In this document: positions 16,922 to 25,339 of the stretch, one piece after another
Layout of the letters: each line of letters starts with the position of its first letter
Position numbering within the stretch: the first letter of the stretch is position 1
Assembly (NCBI GenBank): GCA_963778185.1
Contig: CAVZTF010000003.1
Coordinates: 1,550,001 to 1,614,000 of the forward strand
DNA from: RPQJ01 sp963778185
GTDB lineage: Bacteria; Pseudomonadota; Gammaproteobacteria; Steroidobacterales; Steroidobacteraceae
Direction of reading: 5' to 3'
DNA: 64,000 nucleotides
Position numbers and translations under genes: made by a program
The notes under the pieces: model-generated
The model's database searches: none
What the model saw: the letters and a program-made list of their open reading frames with translations, nothing else
What the model was told of the DNA's origin: nothing

Positions 16922-17668
16922 TCAGGCTGCAAGGCGCGCGCCGATTTCGACCCAGAGGGCGCGATAGACGGACGAGGCCGGACTGCGGGGCGCATAGGCT
17001 GGAATCGGTGCGCGACGGACTGCCATGCGCTCGATGTCGCTCCAATACGGAACCTCGGTCGCCAGGATGACTGGGAACCGCGCGCGCGTGTCCGCGATGA
17101 CTTCCTCGTGCAAGGCCTTGCGCCGGTCCACCATCGAGAAGAACGGCAGTATGCGCAGGTCCGGCCAGCCCGAGCGTTCCACGAAATCGAACAGTTGCTC
17201 GAGCATGCGCAGGGACAACGGGGTCGGCAGCACGGGCACCACGATCGCCTCTGCGGCGCGCAGCACGTTCTCGGTCAGCAGCGACATGCCCGGCGGGCAG
17301 TCGAGGAACAGGCAGTCGTAGGCGTCGCCGAGCGCACGGCTCATCCTGAGCAGGCGTTCCGTCGCATGCTTGCGCTTGCGCAGATGCACGTCGAAATGGC
17401 GATAGGAGAAGTCCGCGGGCAGCAGGTCAAGCCGCTCGTAGCCGGTCGGTGCGACCAGCTCCGGCAGTTCGACCTTGCCGTTCACCAGCCGCTTGGCGCT
17501 GGCCCGCTCGTCCGGCGTGCCGCGCAGGGTGTAGGTCGCCGCCCCCTGCGGGTCGAGGTCCCACAAGGCCGTGGCGCGGCCCGACTCCGCCGCGAGGTAG
17601 GCCAGATTGACGGCCGTCGTCGTCTTGCCGACGCCGCCCTTCATGTTGGAGACCGCGATGATCTGCAT
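16922..17668 (-). CDS. ParA family ATPase (orphan)
   Basis: A 248-residue deviant-Walker ATPase: KGGVGKTT at residues 10-17, DLDPQGAATYTLRG (Walker A'), and FLDCPPGMSLLTENVL (Walker B). The start MQIIAVSNMKGG at 17668 is the conserved ParA N-terminus; the 14 codons upstream are not. No HTH extension and no parB or parS nearby, so it is an orphan ParA, a class that positions cellular cargo such as granules or chemoreceptor arrays. It stands back-to-back with polyphosphate kinase, and a role in positioning polyphosphate or lipid granules is a tempting but untested inference. Its 3' end abuts a gene remnant, a recombination scar. Confidence 0.9.
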   Translation of the reverse strand: MQIIAVSNMKGGVGKTTTAVNLAYLAAESGRATALWDLDPQGAATYTLRGTPDERASAKRLVNGKVELPELVAPTGYERLDLLPADFSYRHFDVHLRKRKHATERLLRMSRALGDAYDCLFLDCPPGMSLLTENVLRAAEAIVVPVLPTPLSLRMLEQLFDFVERSGWPDLRILPFFSMVDRRKALHEEVIADTRARFPVILATEVPYWSDIERMAVRRAPIPAYAPRSPASSVYRALWVEIGARLAA

Positions 17669-17775
17669 GACAGAGTCATGATAACCGCAGGCCCGCCGTG
17701 CAAAGTTCAAGAGTCACGCGCAGACTGCAGGCACCATTCCTACCTGCCGGGACCTGGACCGGGGACGGCGCCGCT

Positions 17776-19881
17776 TTGACCAGGAAGAACGAATCATCCG
17801 GCGGCACGTCCGTGCGACGGGACGCATGGATCGACCGGGACCTGAGCTGGCTCGATTTCAACCGCCGCGTGCTGAGCGAGGCGCTCGACGAACGAACGCC
17901 GTTGCTCGAGCGCCTCAAGTTCCTCGGCATCTTCACCTCCAACCTCGACGAGTTCTTCATGAAGCGCGTCGGCGCGATGCGCACGCGCGCCTATGCGAGC
18001 GGAAGTCCGGGGGCCATCGAGGAGTTCAATCTGCACGTGGCGACGCTGCGCGCGGCGCTCCTGCCCATGCTGCTGGAGCAGGCCCGCTGCCTCGAGCGGT
18101 TGCGGCCTGCGCTGGCGGAGCAGGGCATCCGCCTCGCCAGCTGGGAGGACCTGACCGACCCCCAGTGTGCGGAAGCTTCCGACTATTTCGATCGGAACGT
18201 GTCGCCGGCACTCACGCCGTTGAGCCTCGACCCGTCGCATCCGTTCCCGTTCATGTCCAACCTGTCGACGTCCTGGGCGTTCGTGCTGCGCGATCCGGCG
18301 ACGGAGGAGCGGCTGAACGTGCGGGTCAAGGTGCCGAACCGCATCCCGCAATGGACCGTCCTGCACGCCGACGTGCCCCAGGGCCAGCGCTGCTTTCTCT
18401 CGCTGCAGGACTTGCTGCGGCACGAAGCCTACAAGCTGTTTCCGGGCACCGAGATCGAGCACGCGATGCTGTTCCGGGTGTCGCGCAACGCCGACGTCGC
18501 GCTGGAGGAGGACGCCGACAACAGCCTGAAGGAACTCATCGAGGAACAGCTCCGCCAGCGCCGCTTCCAGCCGGTGGTGCGGCTCGAATTCAGCGAGAAC
18601 CCGTTGCCCGAGGTCCGCGACGGGCTGCGCGCCCGTTTCGATCTGCGTGACGGCGACCTCTACGAGTTACCGGGGCCGATCGATTACTCGACCCTGTTCG
18701 AGATCGCCTCGCTGCCGGCGCCGGGACTGCGCGACACGCCCTGGACGCCGATGATCCCGGCGAGCCTGGACGAGGACGCGGACCTTTTCGCGGCCATCCG
18801 CGCGGGAGACGTGCTGGTGCACCATCCCTATGAGAGCTTCGACGCGTCGGTCGAGCGGTTCATCCGCGACGCCGCGAACGATCCCGCCACCACCACCATC
18901 AAGATGACGGTGTACCGGCTCGGCGACGACACACCCTTCGTCCGCTCGCTGATCAAGGCCGCCGAGTCGGGCAAGCAGGTAGCGTGCATCGTCGAGCTGA
19001 AGGCGCGCTTCGACGAGGAGCGCAACCTGCACTGGGCCGACGAATTGCAGAAGGCAGGCGATCACGTGATCTATGGGGTGCGCGGCCTCAAGACCCACAC
19101 CAAGCTCGCGCTGGTCGTGCGCCGGGAGTCGACCGGGCTGCGCTGCTATGCACACATCGGCACGGGCAACTACCACGTCAAGACAGCACGCCAGTACACG
19201 GATTTCGGGCTGTTCACCTGCGATCCCGTGCTGACGCGGGACGTCGTCAACCTGTTCCATCACCTCACGGGTTACTCCCGCGAGCCCAGGTTCGAGCGAT
19301 TGCTCGTGGCACCCATCAACATGCGCGAGAGGTTCGTCGAACTGATCGGGCGTGAGGCCGGGAATGCGCGAGCAGGCCGCCCGGCCCGCATCGTCGCGAA
19401 ACTGAATCAACTCGAGGACCTCCCCATCTGCGAGGCGCTGTCGCAGGCATCGCGGGCGGGCGTGCCGATCGACCTGATCATCCGCGGGTTTTGCTGCCTG
19501 CGGCCAGGCGTAGCAGGCCTGACCGAGAATGTCCGCATCCGGTCAGTCGTCGGTCGCTTCCTCGAGCACGCGAGAGTCTTCCATTTCGCCAACGGCGCGG
19601 ACGATCCGCTCGATGGCGAGTTTTTCATCGGCTCAGCAGACTGGATGGATCGCAACCTGACGCGCCGTGTCGAGGCGATTGCCCCGGTCGATGCGCGCCA
19701 GCTGCGCGAGCGGCTGTGGGAGGTGCTGCAGGTGCAACTCGAGGACCAGCGCAATGCATGGCAGATGCAGCCGGACGGAAGCTACGTGCAGCTGACGGCC
19801 GGGAGAACTGCGTCCGAGACAGCGCGCGATGGGTCGCACCAGGCGTTGATGAAGAGGACGCTGGCAAGGCTGCGACGCTAG
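17776..19881 (+). CDS. ppk1: Polyphosphate kinase Ppk1
   Basis: Makes inorganic polyphosphate from ATP via a phosphohistidine. The protein has the PPK1 N-terminal domain (DRDLSWLDFNRRVLSEA ... FTSNLDEFFMKRVGAMR), the middle domain, and both C-terminal phospholipase-D-like domains: GLKTHTKLALVVRRE and CYAHIGTGNYH with the phosphorylated His, then RGFCCLRPGV and LEHARVFHF. From a TTG at 17776 it is 701 residues, near the family norm of about 690; GTG starts at 17698 and about 17809 are alternatives. The last base of the TAG stop is the first base of an IS-type terminal repeat, so the present stop may have been set by the insertion. Confidence 0.93.
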   Translation: MTRKNESSGGTSVRRDAWIDRDLSWLDFNRRVLSEALDERTPLLERLKFLGIFTSNLDEFFMKRVGAMRTRAYASGSPGAIEEFNLHVATLRAALLPMLLEQARCLERLRPALAEQGIRLASWEDLTDPQCAEASDYFDRNVSPALTPLSLDPSHPFPFMSNLSTSWAFVLRDPATEERLNVRVKVPNRIPQWTVLHADVPQGQRCFLSLQDLLRHEAYKLFPGTEIEHAMLFRVSRNADVALEEDADNSLKELIEEQLRQRRFQPVVRLEFSENPLPEVRDGLRARFDLRDGDLYELPGPIDYSTLFEIASLPAPGLRDTPWTPMIPASLDEDADLFAAIRAGDVLVHHPYESFDASVERFIRDAANDPATTTIKMTVYRLGDDTPFVRSLIKAAESGKQVACIVELKARFDEERNLHWADELQKAGDHVIYGVRGLKTHTKLALVVRRESTGLRCYAHIGTGNYHVKTARQYTDFGLFTCDPVLTRDVVNLFHHLTGYSREPRFERLLVAPINMRERFVELIGREAGNARAGRPARIVAKLNQLEDLPICEALSQASRAGVPIDLIIRGFCCLRPGVAGLTENVRIRSVVGRFLEHARVFHFANGADDPLDGEFFIGSADWMDRNLTRRVEAIAPVDARQLRERLWEVLQVQLEDQRNAWQMQPDGSYVQLTAGRTASETARDGSHQALMKRTLARLRR

Positions 19882-20275
19882 CCCGGATTTCTCACGGATC
19901 TGAGGTGCAACGGTCCTGTGGGTGAGTAAAACTTGTTGTGCGAGAACGAGTTTTGCATCACTCACAGGAGGGTTCCGATGCCGACACAGCGTAATCCGGA
20001 GCAGCTGGTCGGGCAGATCCGTGCCCGCTGGCCCCGGACACGGATCGTGCTGCGGGCCGACTCGGGATTCGCGCGCGAGGCGCTGGAGCCGCCCCCACGA
20101 CCCAGGCAGCCTCAACCTTCAATCGCCGCACCGCTCGCGCGCCGAGCGGCGTGCACCTGTGGCCTAAAACAGACCCATCCGTGGGGCACGGCCGCGCGCA
20201 CGCCCGGCGGCGACGACAACACCAACCGCCCGCGATAAATCACAGGCCGTCAGACGATCCGTGAGAAATCCGGGC
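19881..20275. mobile_element. Internally deleted IS1380-family element (MITE-like, 395 bp)
   Basis: Bounded by perfect 20-base terminal inverted repeats: GCCCGGATTTCTCACGGATC at 19881-19900 and its reverse complement at 20256-20275; with one mismatch the match extends three bases further out on each side. Inside is a small piece of transposase (see separate entry), a GTGAGT...ACTCAC stem (about 19922-19967) and unrelated filler. A full IS1380-family element is about 1.6-1.7 kb, so most of the transposase has been lost. No clear target-site duplication is visible. The element sits exactly at the end of ppk1. Confidence 0.85.
19978..20095 (+). pseudogene. Fragment of IS1380-type transposase
   Basis: About 35 codons are recognisable: QIRARWPRTRIVLRADSG then FAREALE, the well-conserved block around a catalytic Asp of IS1380-family DDE transposases (DDE_Tnp_1_4). 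Sequence on both sides is no longer transposase: the upstream two hundred residues are missing and downstream the frame runs into proline/arginine-rich nonsense. Cannot be functional. Confidence 0.8.
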
Positions 20276-20295
20276 GAGATAAACTGGTCTGCATT

Positions 20296-20310
20296 CAATG
20301 TATTACATTG
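20296..20310. promoter_or_regulatory. 7-1-7 palindrome, operator-like
   Basis: CAATGTATTACATTG is a perfect palindrome around one central base, strikingly AT-rich for this genome, 109 bases upstream of the small DUF3562 gene and 20 bases beyond the IS remnant. The 7-1-7 form is typical of dimeric helix-turn-helix regulators. A TAGAAT -10-like hexamer occurs further down, at about 20377. Which regulator would bind is unknown. Confidence 0.35.
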
Positions 20311-20418
20311 GTTTTACAGCGGGTCCATGGCGGTGCGAACCACCCCCGGTCCGGCGGTAGCCCGCGTCCCGTTGCGGTAGAATGGACGGGCGACGATGGG
20401 TTGTGGACGAGGTCGACA

Positions 20419-20637
20419 ATGGCGCAGGCAAACGATGATCCGAAGGCCACCGCTGGGCGACGCATGGCCGTGGATTCGCTGGCACGCGAGTTCGAGATGC
20501 CGGTCGAGCTGGTGGAACGCACGTACCGGGACCAGGCATCGAGGATCGAAGCCCAGGCCCGCATCAAGACCTTCGTGCCCGTCGTTATCCTGAATCGCGT
20601 CCGCGCGGAGCTACGGCACCACCGGCGGCAACGCTAG
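20419..20637 (+). CDS. Small DUF3562-like protein
   Basis: A 72-residue protein fitting the DUF3562 pattern: a short N-terminal tail, then a predicted HTH-like pair of helices (VDSLAREFEMPVELVERTYR) and a C-terminal helix with ARIKTFVPVVILNRVRAEL. The ATG at 20419 has GAGG six bases before it; the frame is open further upstream but that part is not family-like. DUF3562 proteins are of unknown function; the fold suggests nucleic-acid or protein binding. It lies alone between an IS remnant and the convergent pyruvate kinase-like gene. Confidence 0.8.
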   Translation: MAQANDDPKATAGRRMAVDSLAREFEMPVELVERTYRDQASRIEAQARIKTFVPVVILNRVRAELRHHRRQR

Positions 20638-20650
20638 TCGACACGGGACG

Positions 20651-22495
20651 CTACAGCGCCGAAACCGACAACCTGCGCAGCAGCGCCATGCGCTTGTCGT
20701 GGTGCTCCTCCATCCGGTTGAGGATGTCCGCGAGGAAGCCCACGGTGTCGACGATGCGCGGGCCCTTGTTGAGCATCACGCACTCGGCGCGACTGCTCAT
20801 GACGGCATCGCTCACCTCGGCGCGAGTGGGAGCGCCGGCCTTGGCGAGGCCCTCGAGCACCTGGGTCGCCCAGATGACGGGCACGTGGGCGGCCTCGCAG
20901 AGCCACAGGATCTCCTCCTGGACTTCCGACAGCCGCTCGAAGCCGATCTCGACCGCAAGATCGCCGCGCGCCACCATCACGCCGACCGGTGGCGAGCGCA
21001 GGCTCGCGAGCAGGATGCGAGGCAGGTTCTGGAAGGCCGCGGCGTTCTCGATCTTGAGCACGATGCCGATGTGGCCGGCGCCGAGCGCATGAATGCGATC
21101 CTCGAGCTGGATCACGTCCCCGGGCGTGCGCAGGAACGAGAGTGCCACCATGTCCGCAAATTGCACCACCACGGCAAGGTCAGCGATGTCCTTGTCGGTG
21201 AGCGCGGCAAGCCCGAGATCCGTGTCCGGGAAGTTGATGCCCTTCTCGGCGCGCAGCCGCGCGCCGCCCGGCGCGGCCCGACTGATTTCGACCGCCATGC
21301 GCGAGCCGTCGTTGGTGCGCACCACGCCACCGATCTTGCCGTCGTCGAGCCAGACTCGGTGGCCGGGCGCCGCACGATCGAAGGCCGCTGGCAGCGTGCA
21401 GTGGATATGCGCAGCCTGCGACACGCGCCCTTCCGGATCGCGCAGCGCGGCCACGGCGGGCAGGTCCTCGCGCGTGAGGACGAGCACGTCGCCCACGCCG
21501 AGGTGCAGCGGCTCCACTACGGCCGGTAGTGAGCCGACCGTGGCCTCCCCCGCGATCACGCCGCCGCGGACGATCTTCACGCTGATTCCCTGCGCGACGT
21601 AGGCCGTACTGGCAGCCTCCGCGAGCCATGACCGGCCACGCTGTTCGACGACCGTGAGATCACGCTCACGGCCGCGCAGATCGGCGAGATGCAGTACGTC
21701 GCCGACGTCGAATGCCTCGAGCGACTCCGTCGCCAGCGGCAACGTGACAGCGCCGGGCGGCGCAGGTTCGCGCGCCTCGTCGGGCGTGAGCCACACTTGC
21801 GCCGGTTTCACGAGGCGGCCCATGCGGTCGCGCTCGGGCCTGATGCGGACGAAGTTGCCAATGGGGGCGATGGAGCCGGTGCGCAGCTTCGGGCCCGCAA
21901 GGTCCGCCTGGATGCGGCACCGCCGCCCGACGATACGCTCGGCGCTCCGCAGGTTGCCCACCATGCGACGCCACGCGGTTGCATCGTCGTGGGCGCAATT
22001 GATGCGCATCACGTCCATCCCGGCACGCATCAGCTCGACCAGCAGCACCTCGTTGGTGGCCGCTTCGCTCGGCATCGTCACCATGATGCGTGCGGAGCGC
22101 ATGCGGCGCGACGGGCCGAGAAGAGTACGGGCGTGGTCGCGCAGCAGCAGCGGTCCGGTGCGCATGTCGACCGGCGGCGACGGCGGCTCCGCGGGCTCGC
22201 TGCCCATCAGTCGCTCGAGGATCGCGATGGCCGCGTTCAGGCTCGCGAGCGTGTGTGATTCGATCACGCCCAGGGACGAGAGCCCGAGCGACGCGAGGTC
22301 CTGCTGGAGGTTGCGGATGTCCCGCTGGCGAACGCCGAGGTACTGCAGGAGATTGCGGGCGCTCGCCCGGTAGCGCGGCTCGATTGCCTCGATTTCGAGG
22401 GTGTGCGCCTCCTCGAGCGCGAGCGCGCCGGACCGTACGTCCCGGAGCGCGCCCAGCGTGCGCTCGAGGAGACGGTCGGTGGCGATGTTCGTCAT
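20651..22495 (-). CDS. Pyruvate kinase-like protein with N-terminal extension and no C-terminal domain
   Basis: A 614-residue member of the pyruvate kinase family with unusual architecture. Residues 1 to about 125 are a helical extension not found in classical enzymes (ALEEAHTLEIEAIEPRYRAS...). The barrel then starts with RIMVTMPSEAA and MDVMRINCAHDD (classical R-x-N-x-SHG region). It is followed by a long B-domain-like insert, LKIENAAAF with the catalytic Lys-x-Glu, and MVARGDLAVEIG for metal and phosphoenolpyruvate binding. The usual allosteric C-terminal domain is absent: after DAVMSSRAECVMLNKG the chain ends within about 40 residues. It may still make pyruvate, or may be a divergent family member with another substrate. 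Start at the ATG at 22495. Confidence 0.85.
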   Translation of the reverse strand: MTNIATDRLLERTLGALRDVRSGALALEEAHTLEIEAIEPRYRASARNLLQYLGVRQRDIRNLQQDLASLGLSSLGVIESHTLASLNAAIAILERLMGSEPAEPPSPPVDMRTGPLLLRDHARTLLGPSRRMRSARIMVTMPSEAATNEVLLVELMRAGMDVMRINCAHDDATAWRRMVGNLRSAERIVGRRCRIQADLAGPKLRTGSIAPIGNFVRIRPERDRMGRLVKPAQVWLTPDEAREPAPPGAVTLPLATESLEAFDVGDVLHLADLRGRERDLTVVEQRGRSWLAEAASTAYVAQGISVKIVRGGVIAGEATVGSLPAVVEPLHLGVGDVLVLTREDLPAVAALRDPEGRVSQAAHIHCTLPAAFDRAAPGHRVWLDDGKIGGVVRTNDGSRMAVEISRAAPGGARLRAEKGINFPDTDLGLAALTDKDIADLAVVVQFADMVALSFLRTPGDVIQLEDRIHALGAGHIGIVLKIENAAAFQNLPRILLASLRSPPVGVMVARGDLAVEIGFERLSEVQEEILWLCEAAHVPVIWATQVLEGLAKAGAPTRAEVSDAVMSSRAECVMLNKGPRIVDTVGFLADILNRMEEHHDKRMALLRRLSVSAL

Positions 22496-22523
22496 GTCCC
22501 GGTCCGTAGCAGACGACCCGCAA

Positions 22524-22542
22524 TCATGTGACGGCAACATGA
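22524..22542. promoter_or_regulatory. Inverted repeat upstream of the pyruvate kinase-like gene
   Basis: TCATGT (22524-22529) and ACATGA (22537-22542) form a perfect 6-7-6 inverted repeat about 30 bases upstream of the ATG at 22495, a likely position for an operator over the promoter. Only the repeat is seen; its role is inferred. Confidence 0.3.
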
Positions 22543-22589
22543 CACTATCGTGAATGCGCCTGGTCCGGTCGGGACCGGCACGACATCGT

Positions 22590-23513
22590 TCAGCCGGTCG
22601 GCCGGACGACCACCCGCAGCGCCTGCGGCAGCAGGCTGAATTCGGCGGGCGTGCGCCCGACGAGCTGCCCGTCCGCCTGGATGGCCACCGGCGGATCGGT
22701 CTCGATGCGCACGCGCGCCGCCCGCAGGTGTCGCACCGCCGGATCGCCGAGGATGCGACCCCGGTACAGCTTGACGAGCTTGGGTAACGCCTGCAGCAGG
22801 GAAAGCTCGCGGACGGCGAGCACGTCCAGCAGGCCGTCGTCCATGCGCGCGGTCGGCGCCACGTGCATGCGGTTGCCGCAGTACTGCGCATTCGCCACGA
22901 AGGCGAGCAGCAGGCGGCCTTCGATCGTCTCCCGGTCGGCGCAGAGCCTGAATTCGGGCGAGCGGTACGCAGCGAGGCCGCTCAACGCGCCGCGCAGGTA
23001 GGTGAGTGCGGAGGGGACCGGACGTGGCACGCGTTCGGTCACGTAAGCGTCGTAGCCTGCTCCCGCGACGTTGATGAACCAGCGGCGCGGCGCGCCTGGC
23101 GTGGCGGAGTCGATCGCGCCGACGTCGTGCAGCATCGTCCGGTGCGCCGCGAGTGCCTGCGCGATGGCCGTGGGGGCGCGCGTGATGCCGAGCGAGCGCG
23201 CCCAGTCATTGCCGGTGCCGGTCGGAGCGACAGCGAGCGTCACCTCGCGCGTATCGACGAGGCCTGCGTTCATGATCCCGTGCACGACTTCGTTGACGGA
23301 GCCGTCGCCACCCACGGCCACGATGTGGCGGCGCCCCTCATGCAGCGCCCGCCGCGCCAGTTCCTCGCCGTGCCCGGGGCGCTGCGTGTGAATCGCGTCG
23401 AAGGCGACGCCGGCGGAAGCCACGGCACGCTCGATGGCGTGCCAGCCCGCGCCGCCGTCATGCCGCCCCGAGGCTGGATTGACGATGATCAGCCAGCGGG
23501 TGTCGAGTGACAT
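22590..23513 (-). CDS. Diacylglycerol kinase-family lipid kinase (DagK/YegS-type)
   Basis: A 307-residue lipid kinase of the DAGK catalytic family, phosphorylating diacylglycerol or a related lipid with ATP. Motifs: IIVNPASG (residues 8-15), the nucleotide-binding VAVGGDGSVNEVVHG and APTGTGNDWARSLG. The C-terminal beta-sandwich contains MDDGLLDVLAVRELS. Cytoplasmic, membrane-associated by family. In a genome with WS/DGAT enzymes it may return diacylglycerol to phosphatidate. Same orientation as the next two minus-strand genes, with 18 bases to the DUF4124 gene upstream. Confidence 0.93.
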   Translation of the reverse strand: MSLDTRWLIIVNPASGRHDGGAGWHAIERAVASAGVAFDAIHTQRPGHGEELARRALHEGRRHIVAVGGDGSVNEVVHGIMNAGLVDTREVTLAVAPTGTGNDWARSLGITRAPTAIAQALAAHRTMLHDVGAIDSATPGAPRRWFINVAGAGYDAYVTERVPRPVPSALTYLRGALSGLAAYRSPEFRLCADRETIEGRLLLAFVANAQYCGNRMHVAPTARMDDGLLDVLAVRELSLLQALPKLVKLYRGRILGDPAVRHLRAARVRIETDPPVAIQADGQLVGRTPAEFSLLPQALRVVVRPTG

Positions 23514-23531
23514 GCCGGCAGGCGCGTTCGG

Positions 23532-24167
23532 CTACCGGACCGGCGCCGTGCAGTACTCGTCGACGAACTTCTGCTGGGAGCGAACCTGCTCCCGCGGGAA
23601 CGTCGCGTCCGGGACGAGCATGTCGGCCAGCAGGTTGCGTGCCTGTACGCAGCTCGGGTTGTTCGCCACGCGCAGCTTGGCCGCCATCTCCTCCTGCTCG
23701 CGGCGCTGCGCGGGGTTCTTGCTGCAGTTGATTTCGGCCGTCTGCTGCAGCCGCCGGATCTCCGTGGCGCTCGTCGCCTCGCTGCCGCTGGTCTTGCGCT
23801 CGAGCGCCTCGAGCGCGATCACGCATTCGCGGTTGCGGAGGCTGCCCAGCAGGTTCTCGCGCTGGGCGACCTGTGCGGGAGAGGCGGGCGGCGATGCCGA
23901 GCCCGACTTGCTTGCACGGCCGCTCGCGGATTTCGTCGTCGAGCGCTTGCTCGTCCCCGGGATGTCGATGCGCTCGGCCGTTACGCCGGCCGGGGGCTTC
24001 TCGCTCGACAGGTGGGTGACGCCTTCCTCGTCGACCCAGCGGTAGACCTGGGCCATGGCGCTGGGCGCCGCCAGCAGGTGGACACAGAGCGCGGCCGCTG
24101 CAAGGCGGGCGAAGCCCAGCCCCAGGGGCAGGCTGTCGCGCGAGGAGATGACCCGAAACGAACCCAT
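23532..24167 (-). CDS. Secreted DUF4124 domain protein
   Basis: A 211-residue exported protein. A signal peptide ends near residue 39 (LCVHLLAAPSAMAQ), followed at once by the DUF4124 motif VYRWVDEEGVTHLSSEKPP. A low-complexity Ser/Ala/Lys linker (residues about 73-98) leads to a helical C-terminal region with four cysteines (NRECVIAL, INCSKN, PSCVQARNLL, DEYCTAP). These probably form two disulfides, compatible with a periplasmic place. DUF4124 is common in gammaproteobacteria; function unknown. Confidence 0.88.
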   Translation of the reverse strand: MGSFRVISSRDSLPLGLGFARLAAAALCVHLLAAPSAMAQVYRWVDEEGVTHLSSEKPPAGVTAERIDIPGTSKRSTTKSASGRASKSGSASPPASPAQVAQRENLLGSLRNRECVIALEALERKTSGSEATSATEIRRLQQTAEINCSKNPAQRREQEEMAAKLRVANNPSCVQARNLLADMLVPDATFPREQVRSQQKFVDEYCTAPVR

Positions 24168-24252
24168 GGGCGCGATTCTACAGGCCGCGCCATCCGACGA
24201 TGGCGACGAAGCTCAAGGTCTGCCGAGTCCGCGACGCGCCGGGAGGCCCCAG

Positions 24253-25308
24253 TCAGGCGTACCGCTTGAGGATCTTCGCCAGCCCGTCCGAACCCGGGTG
24301 CATCTTCTGGTAAGGCACCTGGTTCAGCGGCACGTCGGTGGTCTGAGCCATGTCGTGCATGTCAGGGCCGCTCGACGAGACGAAGATGAGCCCGGTGACG
24401 TGTTCGCCCTGGCGCAGCTTCGTGCGCAGGTACTCGAACGCCTTGCCGCGGTGGGTCGGGTCGTAGTCCTTGTCGAGCTTGCGCAGCACGATCTGGCTGC
24501 CGTCGTGCATCTGCACCGGCAGCGCCTCGCCCTCGGCGTAGGACGCCTTGATCTCCTGGCGCGGCGGGATGTAATCCGCGTGCACGGCCTCGTGGTAGTG
24601 CTCGCGCGTGAACGTGTAGCTCTTGGTCGAGCCCACGTGGTCGTTGAAGGTGACGCAGGGCGAGATGATGTCGATCATCGCAAAGCCCTTGTGCATGAGC
24701 CCCGCCTGGATCAGCGGCACCAGCTGCTCCTTGTCGCCGGAGAAGCTGCGGGCGATGAAGGTGCCACCGAGCGACAGCGCCGCCAGGCACGGGTCCACCG
24801 GCGACTGCTGGTTCTCCTCGCCCTTCTTCGTCTTCGTGCCGATGTCGGCGGACGCCGAGAACTGGCCCTTGGTGAGGCCGTAGACGCCGTTGTTTTCGCA
24901 GAGATAGAGCATGTTCACGTTGCGCCGGATGGAGTGCGCGAACTGCCCGAAGCCGATCGAGAGCGAATCGCCGTCGCCCGACACGCCGATGTAGTAGAGG
25001 TTCTTGTTCGCCGCGTTGGCGCCGGTCGCCACCGACGGCATGCGCCCGTGCACGCCGTTGAAGCCGTGCGAGCCGCTGGCGAAATACGCCGTGGTCTTCG
25101 ACGAGCAGCCGATGCCGGACAGCTTCACCAGTTGCTCGGGCTTGAGCCCGAGGCCCCACAGCGCCTCGATGATGGCGGAGGTGACCGAGTCGTGCCCGCA
25201 ACCCGCGCACAGCGTGGACATCGCGCCCTCGTAGTCGCGGCGCGTGAGCCCGAGCGGGTTCGTGGGCAGGCCGGGGTGGCGGACCTTGGGCTTGTTGATG
25301 AAAGACAT
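24253..25308 (-). CDS. korB: 2-oxoacid:ferredoxin oxidoreductase, beta subunit (KorB-type)
   Basis: Thiamine-diphosphate-binding beta subunit of a 2-oxoacid (probably 2-oxoglutarate):ferredoxin oxidoreductase, 351 residues. The Fe-S cysteines start with CAGCGH (residues 34-39); SGIGCSSKTT and SGDGDSLSIG are the TPP/Mg motif region, with CENNGVYGLTKGQ behind. Catalyses 2-oxoglutarate + CoA + 2 Fd(ox) to succinyl-CoA + CO2 + 2 Fd(red) with the alpha subunit encoded upstream. GGAG lies ten bases before the ATG. The 148-base gap to korA holds a strong hairpin (separate entry). Confidence 0.93.
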   Translation of the reverse strand: MSFINKPKVRHPGLPTNPLGLTRRDYEGAMSTLCAGCGHDSVTSAIIEALWGLGLKPEQLVKLSGIGCSSKTTAYFASGSHGFNGVHGRMPSVATGANAANKNLYYIGVSGDGDSLSIGFGQFAHSIRRNVNMLYLCENNGVYGLTKGQFSASADIGTKTKKGEENQQSPVDPCLAALSLGGTFIARSFSGDKEQLVPLIQAGLMHKGFAMIDIISPCVTFNDHVGSTKSYTFTREHYHEAVHADYIPPRQEIKASYAEGEALPVQMHDGSQIVLRKLDKDYDPTHRGKAFEYLRTKLRQGEHVTGLIFVSSSGPDMHDMAQTTDVPLNQVPYQKMHPGSDGLAKILKRYA

Positions 25309-25339
25309 GGAAGACTCCGGGAGGGCTGTGGGCGGTAGA

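Noticed and set aside
16922..17668. Chromosome or plasmid partition locus (parAB/parS)
   Set aside because: No parB follows and no GTTTCAC-type parS palindrome was seen; the neighbour is a broken unrelated gene.
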